A DNA stretch of 64,000 nucleotides from an uncultured Verrucomicrobia subdivision 3 bacterium (GTDB lineage Bacteria > Verrucomicrobiota > Verrucomicrobiia > Limisphaerales > DASXHY01): contig CALBZA010000026.1 of assembly GCA_937890005.1 (NCBI GenBank), forward strand, positions 12,617 to 76,616, given 5' to 3'. Numbering within the stretch: position 1 is the first letter of the stretch; each line of letters begins with the position of its first letter. A program made the position numbers and the translations under genes. The notes under the pieces were generated by a model. It worked only from the letters and a program-made list of their open reading frames with translations, was not told the DNA's origin and did not search any database. This document shows positions 16,671-25,456 of the stretch, piece after piece.

Positions 16671-17276
16671 TTATTCAAACTCGCTCGGGCCTGTCTGCAC
16701 CGGCGCCTGGTTCTCGGGAAGCTTGCCCGGTTTCTCAAGCTTTGCGCCGCGCAGTGTGTAAATATAGCTCGCCACGGCAACGATCTGGTCGGGGCGAAGG
16801 TTGTTCTTCCACGTGACCATGCCCTTCTCCGGAACACCGTTCCAGATCACGAGCACGGTGTTGCCGAAGGTGGAGCCGTGAATCCAGTAATCGTCGGTCA
16901 GGTTCGGACCAACCAGCCCGCCGCCGTCGTTGCGATGGCACGGCGCGCACAAATTGGCGAAAAGCTGCCGGCCTTCTTCGAGAACGAGCGCGTCCGTCGA
17001 TGGCTGCATTCCATCGATGCTCGATTCGAATTTCGTCATCGCTGCGGCCTTGATCGCGGCGCCGACTTTCATTTCCTGCGCATATTCCGCGGCCATCTGG
17101 CCCTTGGTTGCGAGATCGCCCCTGGCGAACACGTGATAGTAACAAAGGTAGATCACGGAGAAGACGATCGTGCAGTAGAACAGGTACAGCCACCAGCGCG
17201 GCAGCTTGTTGTCCAGCTCGCGGATTCCGTCAATCTCGTGTTCGAGCAGCAAAGAATCTTCTTGTTCTGGTTTCAT
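16671..17276 (-). CDS. ccoP: cbb3 oxidase subunit III, one-haem form
   Basis: 201 residues. N-terminal part shows the CcoP anchor: ELDNKLPRWWLYLFYCTIVFSVIYL with one membrane helix. The C-terminal cytochrome c domain has a single CAPCH haem motif, GGGLVGPNLTD and a distal Met candidate in EKGMVTW. Typical CcoP has two CXXCH domains and about 290-300 residues; here one is missing. It would pass electrons to CcoO/CcoN in the inner membrane. Starts 5 bp after ccoQ. Confidence 0.9.
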   Translation of the reverse strand: MKPEQEDSLLLEHEIDGIRELDNKLPRWWLYLFYCTIVFSVIYLCYYHVFARGDLATKGQMAAEYAQEMKVGAAIKAAAMTKFESSIDGMQPSTDALVLEEGRQLFANLCAPCHRNDGGGLVGPNLTDDYWIHGSTFGNTVLVIWNGVPEKGMVTWKNNLRPDQIVAVASYIYTLRGAKLEKPGKLPENQAPVQTGPSEFE

Positions 17277-17281
17277 ATCAG

Positions 17282-17482
17282 TCAGTTCAGGTTCGGATGG
17301 GAATCATTCTTTTTCGCCGGCGCATCATCCTCAAGCGGCAGGGCCTGCATCGCGGTGTAATACGACTTCTTCAGGCACAGCATCCAGATGGCCACCGCCA
17401 CGAAGACGGTGACGAAGATCAGGATGGAGATGACGCCGTAAACGCCGACGCCGCCAATGTGTGTGAGAACATTTTTGATCAT
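17282..17482 (-). CDS. ccoQ: cbb3 oxidase small subunit CcoQ-like
   Basis: 66 residues with one membrane helix (VYGVISILIFVTVFVAVAIW) followed by a short polar tail, the typical size and shape of CcoQ/FixQ. Located between ccoNO and ccoP, 8 bp after ccoNO. The sequence itself is not distinctive, so the call rests mostly on position. Confidence 0.8.
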   Translation of the reverse strand: MIKNVLTHIGGVGVYGVISILIFVTVFVAVAIWMLCLKKSYYTAMQALPLEDDAPAKKNDSHPNLN

Positions 17483-17490
17483 GGTTCGTG

Positions 17491-19698
17491 TCAGTTGGCA
17501 GTTTCGGTTTGAGCCGGGGCCGGTTCAGCCGGCGCGGCCTTGATGTCGGTTCCGAGACGCTGCAGGTAGGCGATCAGCGCGATGATCTCGCGGTCGGCTT
17601 CGGCTTCCACCATGCCGGTCTTGAGATTGGCGACCACCTTCTGCTGTTGCTCGGCGAGCTCCTGTTGTGCCGGTCCGCGTTCGTATCCGTCCGGATACGG
17701 AACACCGATCTTGCGGAGTGCAATGATGCGTCCGGGCAGCGCGTTCGTATCGAGCTTCTGCGTGAGCAGCCACGGATAACGCGGCATGATCGAGCCCGGC
17801 GAAGTCGAGGTCGGGTCGTCCATGTGGTTGTAGTGCCACGCGTCCGGATATTTGCCGCCGACGCGGTGCAGATCCGGTCCGGTGCGTTTCGATCCCCAGA
17901 GGAACGGATGATCGTAAATGTATTCGCCGGCCTTGGAATACTCGCCGTAACGCTCCGTTTCAGACCGCAGTGGACGCACCATTTGAGAATGGCAGCCGAC
18001 GCAGCCTTCGCGGATGTAGATGTCGCGTCCGAGCAGTTCGAGCGGCGAATACGGTTTCACCGAGGAAATGGTCGGAACGTTCTGTTTGATCAGATAGAGC
18101 GGCACGATTTCGATCAGACCGCCGACGAGAATCGCCACCGTGGTGAGCACGGTGAACAGAAGCGGCTTGGCTTCGAGCAGGCGATGCACGTGGCCGTGGT
18201 TTCCTTCAGCCGCAGGAGTCTTCGCAATCGGAGCCGCCTGCGCCTCGGTCTCAGGCTCGAACACACCGGCCTTCGCGGTCTTGTAGAGGTTGATGAGCAT
18301 CAGCACGGCACCGACGATGTAGAGCAGGCCGCCAATCGCGCGCAGCTGATGCATCGGGATGATGCGAATGACGATTTCCAGGAAGTTCGCGTATTGGAGG
18401 AAGCCGTCCGAGTTGAACTGCTTCCACATCAGACCCTGCGTCACGCCGCTGACATAAACCGGCACGACGTAGAACATCATTCCCAGCAGCGCGATCCAGA
18501 AGTGGTAGTTGGCAAGCTTCGTGGACCAGAGCTTCGTGTTGTAAAGGCGCGGGAAAATCCAGTAGAGCATCGAGAACGTCAGGAAGCCGTTCCAGCCGAG
18601 CGCTCCCGTGTGAACGTGCGCGATGGTCCAGTCGGTGTAATGCGAGAGCGAATTGATGCTCTTGATCGCAAGCGTTGGACCTTCCAGCGTCGCCATGCCG
18701 TAAGCGGTGATGGCCACGACCATGAACTTCAGCATCGGATCCTGCCGCACCTTGTCCCAGGCGCCGCGCAGCGTGAGCAATCCATTCAGCATGCCGCCCC
18801 AGCTCGGAGCCACGAGCATCACCGAGAACACCATGCCGAGCGACTGCGCCCAGTCGGGCAGCGCGGTGTAAAGCAGATGATGCGGTCCTGCCCAGATGTA
18901 GAGAAAGATCAGCGCCCAGAAGTGAATGATCGAAAGGCGATAGCTGAACACCGGACGATTCGCCGCCTTGGGCAGGAAGTAATACATCAGGCCGAGATAC
19001 GGCGTCGTGAGGAAGAACGCGACGGCGTTGTGGCCGTACCACCATTGCACCAGCGCGTCCTGCACGCCGGCGTACATCGAGTAGCTCTTGAACAGACTCG
19101 CCGGCATTTCGAGCGAGTTGAAGATGTGCAGCACTGCAACCGTGATGACCGTGGCGATGTAGAACCAGATCGCCACATACATGTGCTTCTCACGGCGTTT
19201 GATGATCGTGCCGAAGAAGTTCACGGCGAAGATCACCCAGACGACGGTGATCAACACGTCGATCGGCCATTCAAGCTCCGCATATTCCTTGCTGGTCGTC
19301 AAACCGAGCGGGAGCGTGATCGCGGCGCTGACAATGATCAGCTGCCAGCCCCAGAAATGCAGCCAGCTGAGCGTGTCATTGAACATCCGCGCTTTGCAGA
19401 GACGCTGAAGCGAATAGTAGATGCCGCAGAACATGCCGTTGCCGACGAAGGCGAAGATCACCGCGTTCGTATGCAGCGGACGAATTCGTCCGAACGTCGT
19501 GAACGGCAGGTCGAGGTTCAGTCCGGGCCAGAACAGCTGGCAGGCCACCAGCAGTCCGGCGCTGAATCCGACCAGTCCCCAGATGGCGGTGACGATCGCG
19601 AAGGCGCGGACGATCTTGTTATCGTATTTGAAGGTTTCTACCTGGGCCGAAGAAGCTCGCGGCTTCGATTCTCCCAGCGGAACAGATGCAGTACTCAT
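17491..19698 (-). CDS. ccoNO: cbb3 oxidase fused subunit I/II (CcoNO)
   Basis: 735 residues. The first 480 are CcoN: about 12 membrane helices with haem/copper ligand motifs including RPLHTNAVIF, WWYGHNAVAFF, AGPHHLLYTALPDW and DWTIAHVHTGALGW. A linker (about 480-515) leads to the CcoO part: one membrane helix and a mono-haem cytochrome c with EGCVGCHSQMVRP near residue 565 and GPDLHRVGGKYPD. In proteobacteria these are two proteins; fusions are known in Bacteroidota and related groups. The enzyme is a high-affinity proton-pumping oxygen reductase. Precedes ccoQ and ccoP. Confidence 0.97.
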   Translation of the reverse strand: MSTASVPLGESKPRASSAQVETFKYDNKIVRAFAIVTAIWGLVGFSAGLLVACQLFWPGLNLDLPFTTFGRIRPLHTNAVIFAFVGNGMFCGIYYSLQRLCKARMFNDTLSWLHFWGWQLIIVSAAITLPLGLTTSKEYAELEWPIDVLITVVWVIFAVNFFGTIIKRREKHMYVAIWFYIATVITVAVLHIFNSLEMPASLFKSYSMYAGVQDALVQWWYGHNAVAFFLTTPYLGLMYYFLPKAANRPVFSYRLSIIHFWALIFLYIWAGPHHLLYTALPDWAQSLGMVFSVMLVAPSWGGMLNGLLTLRGAWDKVRQDPMLKFMVVAITAYGMATLEGPTLAIKSINSLSHYTDWTIAHVHTGALGWNGFLTFSMLYWIFPRLYNTKLWSTKLANYHFWIALLGMMFYVVPVYVSGVTQGLMWKQFNSDGFLQYANFLEIVIRIIPMHQLRAIGGLLYIVGAVLMLINLYKTAKAGVFEPETEAQAAPIAKTPAAEGNHGHVHRLLEAKPLLFTVLTTVAILVGGLIEIVPLYLIKQNVPTISSVKPYSPLELLGRDIYIREGCVGCHSQMVRPLRSETERYGEYSKAGEYIYDHPFLWGSKRTGPDLHRVGGKYPDAWHYNHMDDPTSTSPGSIMPRYPWLLTQKLDTNALPGRIIALRKIGVPYPDGYERGPAQQELAEQQQKVVANLKTGMVEAEADREIIALIAYLQRLGTDIKAAPAEPAPAQTETAN

Positions 19699-19741
19699 GG
19701 TTTTTGCTTGGGTGCTGAAAAGGTTTCGAATCGGAAAATGT

Positions 19742-19972
19742 TCATTGAGCCGTCGGGTTTATCTCGCTGTGACTGCCGGCTTCGCGGTTGCGGGTTTCCT
19801 CCCGTCGATTGTTGCTGCGGACCACGGCCCGCGCCGGTTCATCCGCGAGAACGCGCATGGACGGGGTCAGCGTGTCTTCGAACTGGCCCGATTTCACTGC
19901 CCAGATGAATCCACCGAGGAACAACAATGCCATTGCCAGGCTGGCGAGAATCAGGATCAGGATAACGCTCAT
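19742..19972 (-). CDS. ccoS: cbb3 oxidase maturation protein CcoS
   Basis: 76 residues. One N-terminal helix (SVILILILASLAMALLFLGGF), then IWAVKSGQFEDTLTPSMRVL, the hallmark 'W-x-x-x-x-G-Q-F-x-D' of CcoS. Needed for cofactor insertion into cbb3. Its ATG overlaps the ccoI stop (ATGA), and ccoNO follows after 43 bp. The C-terminal 30 residues are polar and probably disordered. Confidence 0.92.
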   Translation of the reverse strand: MSVILILILASLAMALLFLGGFIWAVKSGQFEDTLTPSMRVLADEPARAVVRSNNRREETRNREAGSHSEINPTAQ

Positions 19973-22515
19973 TTCAAACCTCCCGCGGCGGTCTCAACTG
20001 CTGAATCGAATTTCAAACCACTGCGTTTCGCAGCCCAGCTCGTGGCGCCGCACGCAAAGAGAACCACCGTGAATGAACTCACCGGCATCAGGACCGCGCA
20101 AATGATCGGAGCCAGAAGTCCCGCCGCGGCGATGCTGATTCCAATCACGTTGTACGCGCTGGAGATCGCGAACCCGGCCCGCACGATCCGCGTCGCCCGC
20201 CGCGCAAAATTCAAAAACTGGAACAGCTCCGGAACACGCTTCGCATCCAGGATCATGTCGCTCGCAGGCGAAAACGCGCCGACCTTTTCCACCACAGCGA
20301 CACCGACGTCGCTTTGCTTCAGCGCACCGGCATCGTTCAAACCGTCGCCCACCATCATCACGGTTTTGCCGGATTCCTGGAGCCGCCGAATGAAGCCCAG
20401 TTTGTCGAGCGGAGTCTGGTTGAAGTTCAACTTCGCCGAACTGCCGAACAAGGAACTGAAACGTTCACGCTCGCGTTCGTTGTCGCCGCTGAGCAGCGCA
20501 ATTTCGTAGCGATCGGCGAGCTTCCGCAGCATCACGTCGGCTTCTGGACGAAGCGAACTCGCGAGCAGAAAACAGCCGCGATACCGGCCATCGATGGCAA
20601 CGTGCACCGCGCTCCCCAGCTCTGCCGGAATTTGCATTGCGGAAATTCCGTTTGCGGCAAACCACGCCGCCGATCCGAGCCGGATCGCATGTCCGTTCAC
20701 GACACCTTCAATGCCGCAGCCGATGGTTTCGTTGAAGTTCGAGACATCGAGCAACGTGTGCCGGCCGGCAAGTGACTCATGCAGACGTGAAGAATGCGGA
20801 TGCGCCGAATGATGCGTGAGCGAGAAAATCCACGCCTGTTCATCAGCACTGAGCGGCGTACTGGATTCAATGAAGCGCACGGCGTTCACGCCCGCCGAGG
20901 TGAGCGTTCCGGTCTTGTCGAACACGATTGCGTCCACGCGCGCCATCCGTTCAAGCACATGAATGTTCTTGAGAAACGCACTCGCCTTCGCGAACCAGCG
21001 CTGCGCGGTGCCGAGTGTGAAAGGCGCCGCGAGAGCGAGCGCGCACGGGCACGCAACAATCAGGACCGAGGTGAACGACTTGAGCCCGCGGGCGGCGTCG
21101 CCACGGAAAATCCAGAATGCCAGCGCGCCGAGCGCAACCGTGATCACGATCCCGATGAATCGCCGGCTGAAAATGTTGCTGAGCGAATCGAGCGTTTCAT
21201 CCCGTTGTTTTCGGAACGTCTCGTGATTCCACAGCGAGGTGAGGTAGCTCTGCGAAACGGCTTTGACCGTTTCGACTTCGATCGCAGCGCCCACCTGCTG
21301 TCCGCCCGCATAGAGATAATCACCGGCAGCTTTGGCGACCGGTTCAGATTCGCCGGTGACGAAGCTGTAGTCGATGAATGCCGGGCCGCTGATCAGCTTC
21401 GCATCGGCGGGAATGATTTCTCCGTTGCGAACAACGATGCGATCGCTGACTTCGAGTTGAGAAATCGAAACGCATTCTTCGATCGTTTCACCGCTTTCCG
21501 CCGAACGCTTGCGCACGACCGACAACGGGAAGAACGACTTGTAATCGCGGTCAAACGCCATTCGTTCCTGCGTCTTCTGCTGAAACGCACGTCCGCAAAG
21601 CAGGAAGAAAATCAGTCCGCACAGTGAATCGAAGTAGCCTTCGCCGGTTCGGGTGACGATCTCGTAAATGCTCTGGCCGTAGATGGCGACGAGCCCGAGC
21701 GCAATCGGAATGTCCAGTGTTGCCACGCGCTGCCGGATGGAAAGCCACGCGGACTTCCAGTAATCGCCCGCGCTGAACGTCACGACAGGAAAGGCCAGCA
21801 CCAGACTCAGCCAGCCGAACAGCGCCTTGAATGCGGGTCCGTTGAAGCTGTCCAGGCCGAAGTATTGCGGGATGCTGAACAGCATGATGTTGCCGAAGGC
21901 GAATCCCGCCAGACCGATCTGAAGCCACTGACGCCGGCGGCCCGGATTCACAGCGCGCTTTTCAAGTTCGCCGAAAGTGAGCGCCGGTTCGTAACCGATC
22001 GACGCCAGAAGCGCGACCACTTCGCTGAACCTGATCTTGTCCGGCGTAAACGTGAGCGCCACTTCGCGGCGCGGAAAATTCACGGTCGATTGTCCGATGC
22101 CCGGATGCAGTCGAAAGAGATTTTCAAGGAGCCAGACGCAGGCGACGCAATGAATCGCCGGGATATGCAGCGTCACGCGACTCTGAACGCCGTCGGTAAA
22201 ATCGAGCAGCTTCTGCTGCATTGCAGGCTCGTCGAGAAACGACCATTGATCCGCGCTCGATTTGCGGCGCATCTGCACGCCGGGATGGCGTGTGAGGGAG
22301 TAAAATTGATCCAGGCCGTTTTCGGTCAGCAGATCGTGAACGACCATGCAGCCCTGACAGCAGAACGCCTTTTCCGATTTCGAAAAACTGGAGTCACGAC
22401 ACGGCTCGCCGCAGTGGAAGCAGCTCGGGACGCTTGTGGCGTCCGCGCGTTCCGCGGCATTCAGGGCCAGTGCGGCGAATCCCGCGGCTTGAGGTTCTGT
22501 CAGCGACTCGTTCAA
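19969..22515 (-). CDS. ccoI: Copper-exporting P-type ATPase CcoI (FixI)
   Basis: 848 residues. N-terminal Cys-rich cap (CFHCGEPC, FCCQGCMVVHDLL) typical of cco-linked ATPases, a heavy-metal-associated domain with HCVACVW, then eight membrane helices with the ion motif ACPCALALA, the TGES phosphatase motif, phosphorylation motif DKTGTLT and hinge GDGLNDAGAL. Supplies copper for cbb3 assembly. The only in-frame start I find is TTG at 22515 (a stop lies shortly upstream), so the N-terminus should be treated as provisional. First gene of the operon; the divergent region to glgC must hold its promoter. Confidence 0.93.
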   Translation of the reverse strand: MNESLTEPQAAGFAALALNAAERADATSVPSCFHCGEPCRDSSFSKSEKAFCCQGCMVVHDLLTENGLDQFYSLTRHPGVQMRRKSSADQWSFLDEPAMQQKLLDFTDGVQSRVTLHIPAIHCVACVWLLENLFRLHPGIGQSTVNFPRREVALTFTPDKIRFSEVVALLASIGYEPALTFGELEKRAVNPGRRRQWLQIGLAGFAFGNIMLFSIPQYFGLDSFNGPAFKALFGWLSLVLAFPVVTFSAGDYWKSAWLSIRQRVATLDIPIALGLVAIYGQSIYEIVTRTGEGYFDSLCGLIFFLLCGRAFQQKTQERMAFDRDYKSFFPLSVVRKRSAESGETIEECVSISQLEVSDRIVVRNGEIIPADAKLISGPAFIDYSFVTGESEPVAKAAGDYLYAGGQQVGAAIEVETVKAVSQSYLTSLWNHETFRKQRDETLDSLSNIFSRRFIGIVITVALGALAFWIFRGDAARGLKSFTSVLIVACPCALALAAPFTLGTAQRWFAKASAFLKNIHVLERMARVDAIVFDKTGTLTSAGVNAVRFIESSTPLSADEQAWIFSLTHHSAHPHSSRLHESLAGRHTLLDVSNFNETIGCGIEGVVNGHAIRLGSAAWFAANGISAMQIPAELGSAVHVAIDGRYRGCFLLASSLRPEADVMLRKLADRYEIALLSGDNERERERFSSLFGSSAKLNFNQTPLDKLGFIRRLQESGKTVMMVGDGLNDAGALKQSDVGVAVVEKVGAFSPASDMILDAKRVPELFQFLNFARRATRIVRAGFAISSAYNVIGISIAAAGLLAPIICAVLMPVSSFTVVLFACGATSWAAKRSGLKFDSAVETAAGGLK

Positions 22516-22954
22516 ATTCGATCCGGCAAAGACGGAAACGCGGCGTCATTGCCTGTCGTTTCATCAATTTGCTGATACTAACAACTCTTACTCCTTCGGC
22601 CCGGGCAAAAGCTTCCCATCCCTTGCTCAAGCGTGGACATTTTTTGACTAGTGACGGTTGGGACTGGCGCTCGCGGAGGAGGCGATGCGTGCGAAAATGC
22701 GCCGGAAGATGGCGTCCATTCGGCGGTGGGACGATTCTTTTGCGCGATTGTTTTCCTCCAAAATTTCCAACTACGAACCGGCTGAAAATTGTCTCAGTGG
22801 TTTCGGCGCACCAAATTTTGGTCGTCGCAAACCGGGACTTTCCTCCTCGGATAGCAGGTGAAACCCTTACGCGTTTCACCGCAAAACTGCCGCCTTGCCC
22901 GTGCCATGGTCGCGTCGTATAACTCCCGTGAAATTCGACCAGAAGGATTCAAAT
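22516..22954. other. Divergent intergenic region, ccoI / glgC
   Basis: About 440 bp. It contains an 8-bp inverted repeat GGTGAAAC (22857-22864) / GTTTCACC (22873-22880) just before the glgC promoter candidate, possibly an operator. No convincing FNR box was found for the cbb3 operon. Two antisense-looking frames cover the region, but neither has protein-like composition; I regard it as non-coding. Confidence 0.5.
22895..22923 (+). promoter_or_regulatory. Sigma-70-type promoter candidate for glgC
   Basis: TTGCCC (22895-22900), 17-bp spacer, TATAAC (22918-22923). Transcription would start about 25 bp before the glgC ATG at 22955. Matches to consensus are 4/6 and 5/6. Confidence 0.5.
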
Positions 22955-24262
22955 ATGTCACAAACCGGGCGACAGTCCGTCAACACGAGCAACGTTCTTT
23001 CGGTGATCATGGGTGGTGGACAAGGGACGAGGCTGTTCCCGCTGACAAAGGAACGCGCCAAACCGGCAGTGCCGCTCGCGGGCAAATACCGGATCGTCGA
23101 TATCCCGATTTCCAACTGCATCAACTCCGGTCTCCGACGCGTTTACCTCCTCACTCAGTTCAATTCCGCCTCGCTGCACCGGCACATCGCACAGTCCTAC
23201 AAGTTTGATCATTTCTCCGGAGGCTTCGTGGAAATCCTCGCCGCCGAGCAGACCTACACCGACGCCTCGTGGTATCAGGGAACGGCCGACGCCGTGCGGA
23301 AAAACCTGATCCACTTTCTGAACCATGACTTCGAATATCTGCTGATTCTGAGCGGCGACCAGCTTTACCGGATGGATTACCGGCAGATCATTCATCAGCA
23401 CGCGGAAAGTCAGGCAGACATCACGATCGCAATGATTCCCGTGTCGCGTCGCGAATCGCAGGCATTTGGCATCATGCAGGTGAACGAGGATCTACGCGTC
23501 ACGCGGTTCGTCGAAAAGCCCAAGGATCCCGCATTGCAGGATTCGCTGCGCCTGCCGCAGGAATGGTATCCGAAACTGGGCATCCAGGATGGACGCGAAC
23601 TGTTTCTGGCTTCGATGGGCATCTACGTGTTTTCGCGGGACGTCGTCCGAAACCTGCTGGACAATACACTCGCCGATTTCGGAAAGCACATCATCCCGAG
23701 CGCGATCGAGACGCATCGGGTGTTCGCGCACGTGTTTCAAGGCTACTGGGAGGACATCGGAACGATTCGCTCCTTCTTCGACGCCAACCTCGACGTCACA
23801 TCTGAACTGCCGCGGTTCAACTTCTTCGACATGGCCGCACCGATCTTTACACGCCCTCGCTTCCTGCCGGGATCAAAGATCAATGGCGCGCACATCGACC
23901 ACGCAGTCATCTCCGACGGCTGCATTCTGAACCATGCCCGCATCAGCAACAGCATTGTGGGCGTGCGAAGCATTGTCGGGGCCGGCACGGAACTTAATCG
24001 CGTCGTTCTGCTGGGCTGCGATTACTACGAATCTCACGAGTCCATCCGCTCGAATGAAGCCGCCGGACGTCCACGCATCGGAATCGGCACCAACACACGC
24101 ATCGAGAACGCAATCATCGATAAGAACGCCCGCATCGGAAACAACGTCGTGATTACGCCTGCCGGAAAGCCTGAGAACGCCGATCATCCGCTCTATTACA
24201 TTCGCGATGGCATTGTGATCATTCCGAAAAGCGGAGTTGTTCCGCACGGCACCGTCATCTAA
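22955..24262 (+). CDS. glgC: Glucose-1-phosphate adenylyltransferase
   Basis: 435 residues. ATG 22955 chosen because AGAAGGA lies 8 bp upstream and the product then starts just before the nucleotidyltransferase fold; the frame is open further left. Seen: GGGQGTRLFPLT (nucleotide-binding loop), ERAKPAVPLAGKYRIVDIPISN, FVEKPKDP, WEDIGTI, and a C-terminal left-handed beta-helix with hexapeptide-like repeats. Makes ADP-glucose for glycogen synthesis. Appears to be a single-gene unit with its own promoter; no glgA nearby. Confidence 0.96.
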   Translation: MSQTGRQSVNTSNVLSVIMGGGQGTRLFPLTKERAKPAVPLAGKYRIVDIPISNCINSGLRRVYLLTQFNSASLHRHIAQSYKFDHFSGGFVEILAAEQTYTDASWYQGTADAVRKNLIHFLNHDFEYLLILSGDQLYRMDYRQIIHQHAESQADITIAMIPVSRRESQAFGIMQVNEDLRVTRFVEKPKDPALQDSLRLPQEWYPKLGIQDGRELFLASMGIYVFSRDVVRNLLDNTLADFGKHIIPSAIETHRVFAHVFQGYWEDIGTIRSFFDANLDVTSELPRFNFFDMAAPIFTRPRFLPGSKINGAHIDHAVISDGCILNHARISNSIVGVRSIVGAGTELNRVVLLGCDYYESHESIRSNEAAGRPRIGIGTNTRIENAIIDKNARIGNNVVITPAGKPENADHPLYYIRDGIVIIPKSGVVPHGTVI

Positions 24263-24324
24263 AGACTGCCCCGTCTTCAAACAAACAGTTGCAGGAGCGA
24301 CGGCACTGTAGAGAATAGGAAGCC

Positions 24325-24390
24325 ATGATCATCGCCTTGAAACTCATCGTCGCCATGGTTTTCGGATACTTTATCATGCTGGCGTTGTGA
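24325..24390 (+). CDS. 21-residue membrane peptide, translationally coupled
   Basis: ATG 24325 to TGA 24388-24390. The product, MIIALKLIVAMVFGYFIMLAL, is one hydrophobic helix. An AGGA lies 6 bp upstream of the ATG. Its stop overlaps the GTG start of the next gene (GTGA, 24387-24390), so it may be a leader peptide that couples translation, or a tiny membrane protein. Confidence 0.45.
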   Translation: MIIALKLIVAMVFGYFIMLAL

Positions 24391-24776
24391 AGCGGTTTGG
24401 CTATCTCCGCGATCCGCTGTTCCTCACGACATGTTCGCTCTACGCGCTGAACCGTTGGCTCGTCAAACCGCATGTACACAGTTCGTTTCTGCGGTTTCAT
24501 TTCAACGATCTTCTGCTCATTCCCTGCGCACTGCCGCCGCTTCTGCTGTTGCAACGTCTGCTTGGACTGCGCCAATGCGATCAATCTCCGTCCGTCAGTG
24601 AAATCCTTCTCTACACAACGGTCTGGTCCCTGTTGTTTGAAGTCGTCGGACCGCATCTGGTGCGTCGCGCCACCGGCGATCTCATGGACATCGTGATGTA
24701 TTTCTGCGGCGCGATCCTTGCCGGACTGTGGTGGCACCGGCATCGGTTGGCCCGCCGGTTTGGTCATGAGCTTTGA
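24387..24776 (+). CDS. Small polytopic membrane protein, VanZ-like pattern
   Basis: 129 residues from GTG 24387, overlapping the preceding micro-ORF. Three to four hydrophobic segments (LLLIPCALPPLLLLQ, LLYTTVWSLLFEVVG, IVMYFCGAILAGLWW). The C-terminal half 'FEVVGPHLVRRATGDLMDIVMYFCG' follows the VanZ-superfamily spacing of Glu, Arg, Asp, Asp and Gly. Not a confident family match. Overlaps the next gene by 11 bp. Confidence 0.65.
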   Translation: MKRFGYLRDPLFLTTCSLYALNRWLVKPHVHSSFLRFHFNDLLLIPCALPPLLLLQRLLGLRQCDQSPSVSEILLYTTVWSLLFEVVGPHLVRRATGDLMDIVMYFCGAILAGLWWHRHRLARRFGHEL

Positions 24777-25404
24777 TCGGCTCGCGCCTCATTATCGCTG
24801 GATGGAGTTTCTTGGCTCCGGCCAAAAGCTGCATCGCTGCCGGACTCACTTTCTTTCGGAACTTCGCTTCGCCAGGCGCATCCTGATTCTCGGCGAAGGT
24901 TACGGACGTTTTCTCGCTGATTGCTGTCGCACGAATCCTGAAGCGCAGATCACGGTAGTCGATGCCAGCCAGCGAATGCTTGCGCTCGCCCAGGAGCGGC
25001 TTCATAGAAACGGTTTGTCGGCCGACAACATCACGTTCATTCACGCTGATGCGCTGGAATGGAATACTTCCGAACGTTTCGACGCGGTTGTGACTCTCTT
25101 CTTTCTCGACTGTTTCCGACGCGAACAATTGGAACAACTGATTCCAAAGCTCGCGTCGCTGGCTAACGCCGAAGCGACCTGGCTGATCTCAGACTTTCGC
25201 GAGCCGCCATCGGGATTTCGACGCCTCCGCGCACGGCTGATTCTCTGGAGTCTCTATACCTTCTTCCGCATCACCACCGGCATCGCTGCAGATCGAATCG
25301 TTCCGCCCGATTCGTTGCTTGAGGCCAGCGGTTTTCGACTGCATCAACGTCATTTGACCGATTGGGACCTGCTCTACTCTGATTGTTGGAAGCGCGTCAT
25401 CTGA
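24766..25404 (+). CDS. Class I SAM-dependent methyltransferase
   Basis: 212 residues from ATG 24766. Rossmann fold motifs: ILILGEGYGRFLADC (motif I), ITVVDASQRMLALAQ (acidic loop), FIHADALEW and FDAVVTLFFLDCF. The C-terminal part WLISDFREPPSGFRRLRARL and LYTFFRITTGIAADRI resembles ubiquinone/menaquinone-type or small-molecule methyltransferases. Substrate unknown. Overlaps the membrane-protein gene, so probably co-transcribed. Confidence 0.85.
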   Translation: MSFDRLAPHYRWMEFLGSGQKLHRCRTHFLSELRFARRILILGEGYGRFLADCCRTNPEAQITVVDASQRMLALAQERLHRNGLSADNITFIHADALEWNTSERFDAVVTLFFLDCFRREQLEQLIPKLASLANAEATWLISDFREPPSGFRRLRARLILWSLYTFFRITTGIAADRIVPPDSLLEASGFRLHQRHLTDWDLLYSDCWKRVI

Positions 25405-25456
25405 GGCTTTGAAAAATTCCCGGGCGCGCTACATTGCCGGAAATCCGCACAAACCT

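Noticed and set aside
17488..19908. 806-residue plus-strand ORF opposite ccoNO
   Set aside because: It lies antisense to a clear oxidase gene; its composition (very rich in His, Arg, Glu) is that of a GC-rich shadow frame.
22516..22600. FNR-type box upstream of the cbb3 operon
   Set aside because: TTGATGA-like words occur near 22550-22570 but no proper TTGAT-N4-ATCAA dyad could be found.
22394..22922. Two opposed ORFs in the ccoI/glgC intergenic region
   Set aside because: Both overlap each other and the ccoI start, have biased Arg/Ser composition, and the region carries promoter-like sequence instead.
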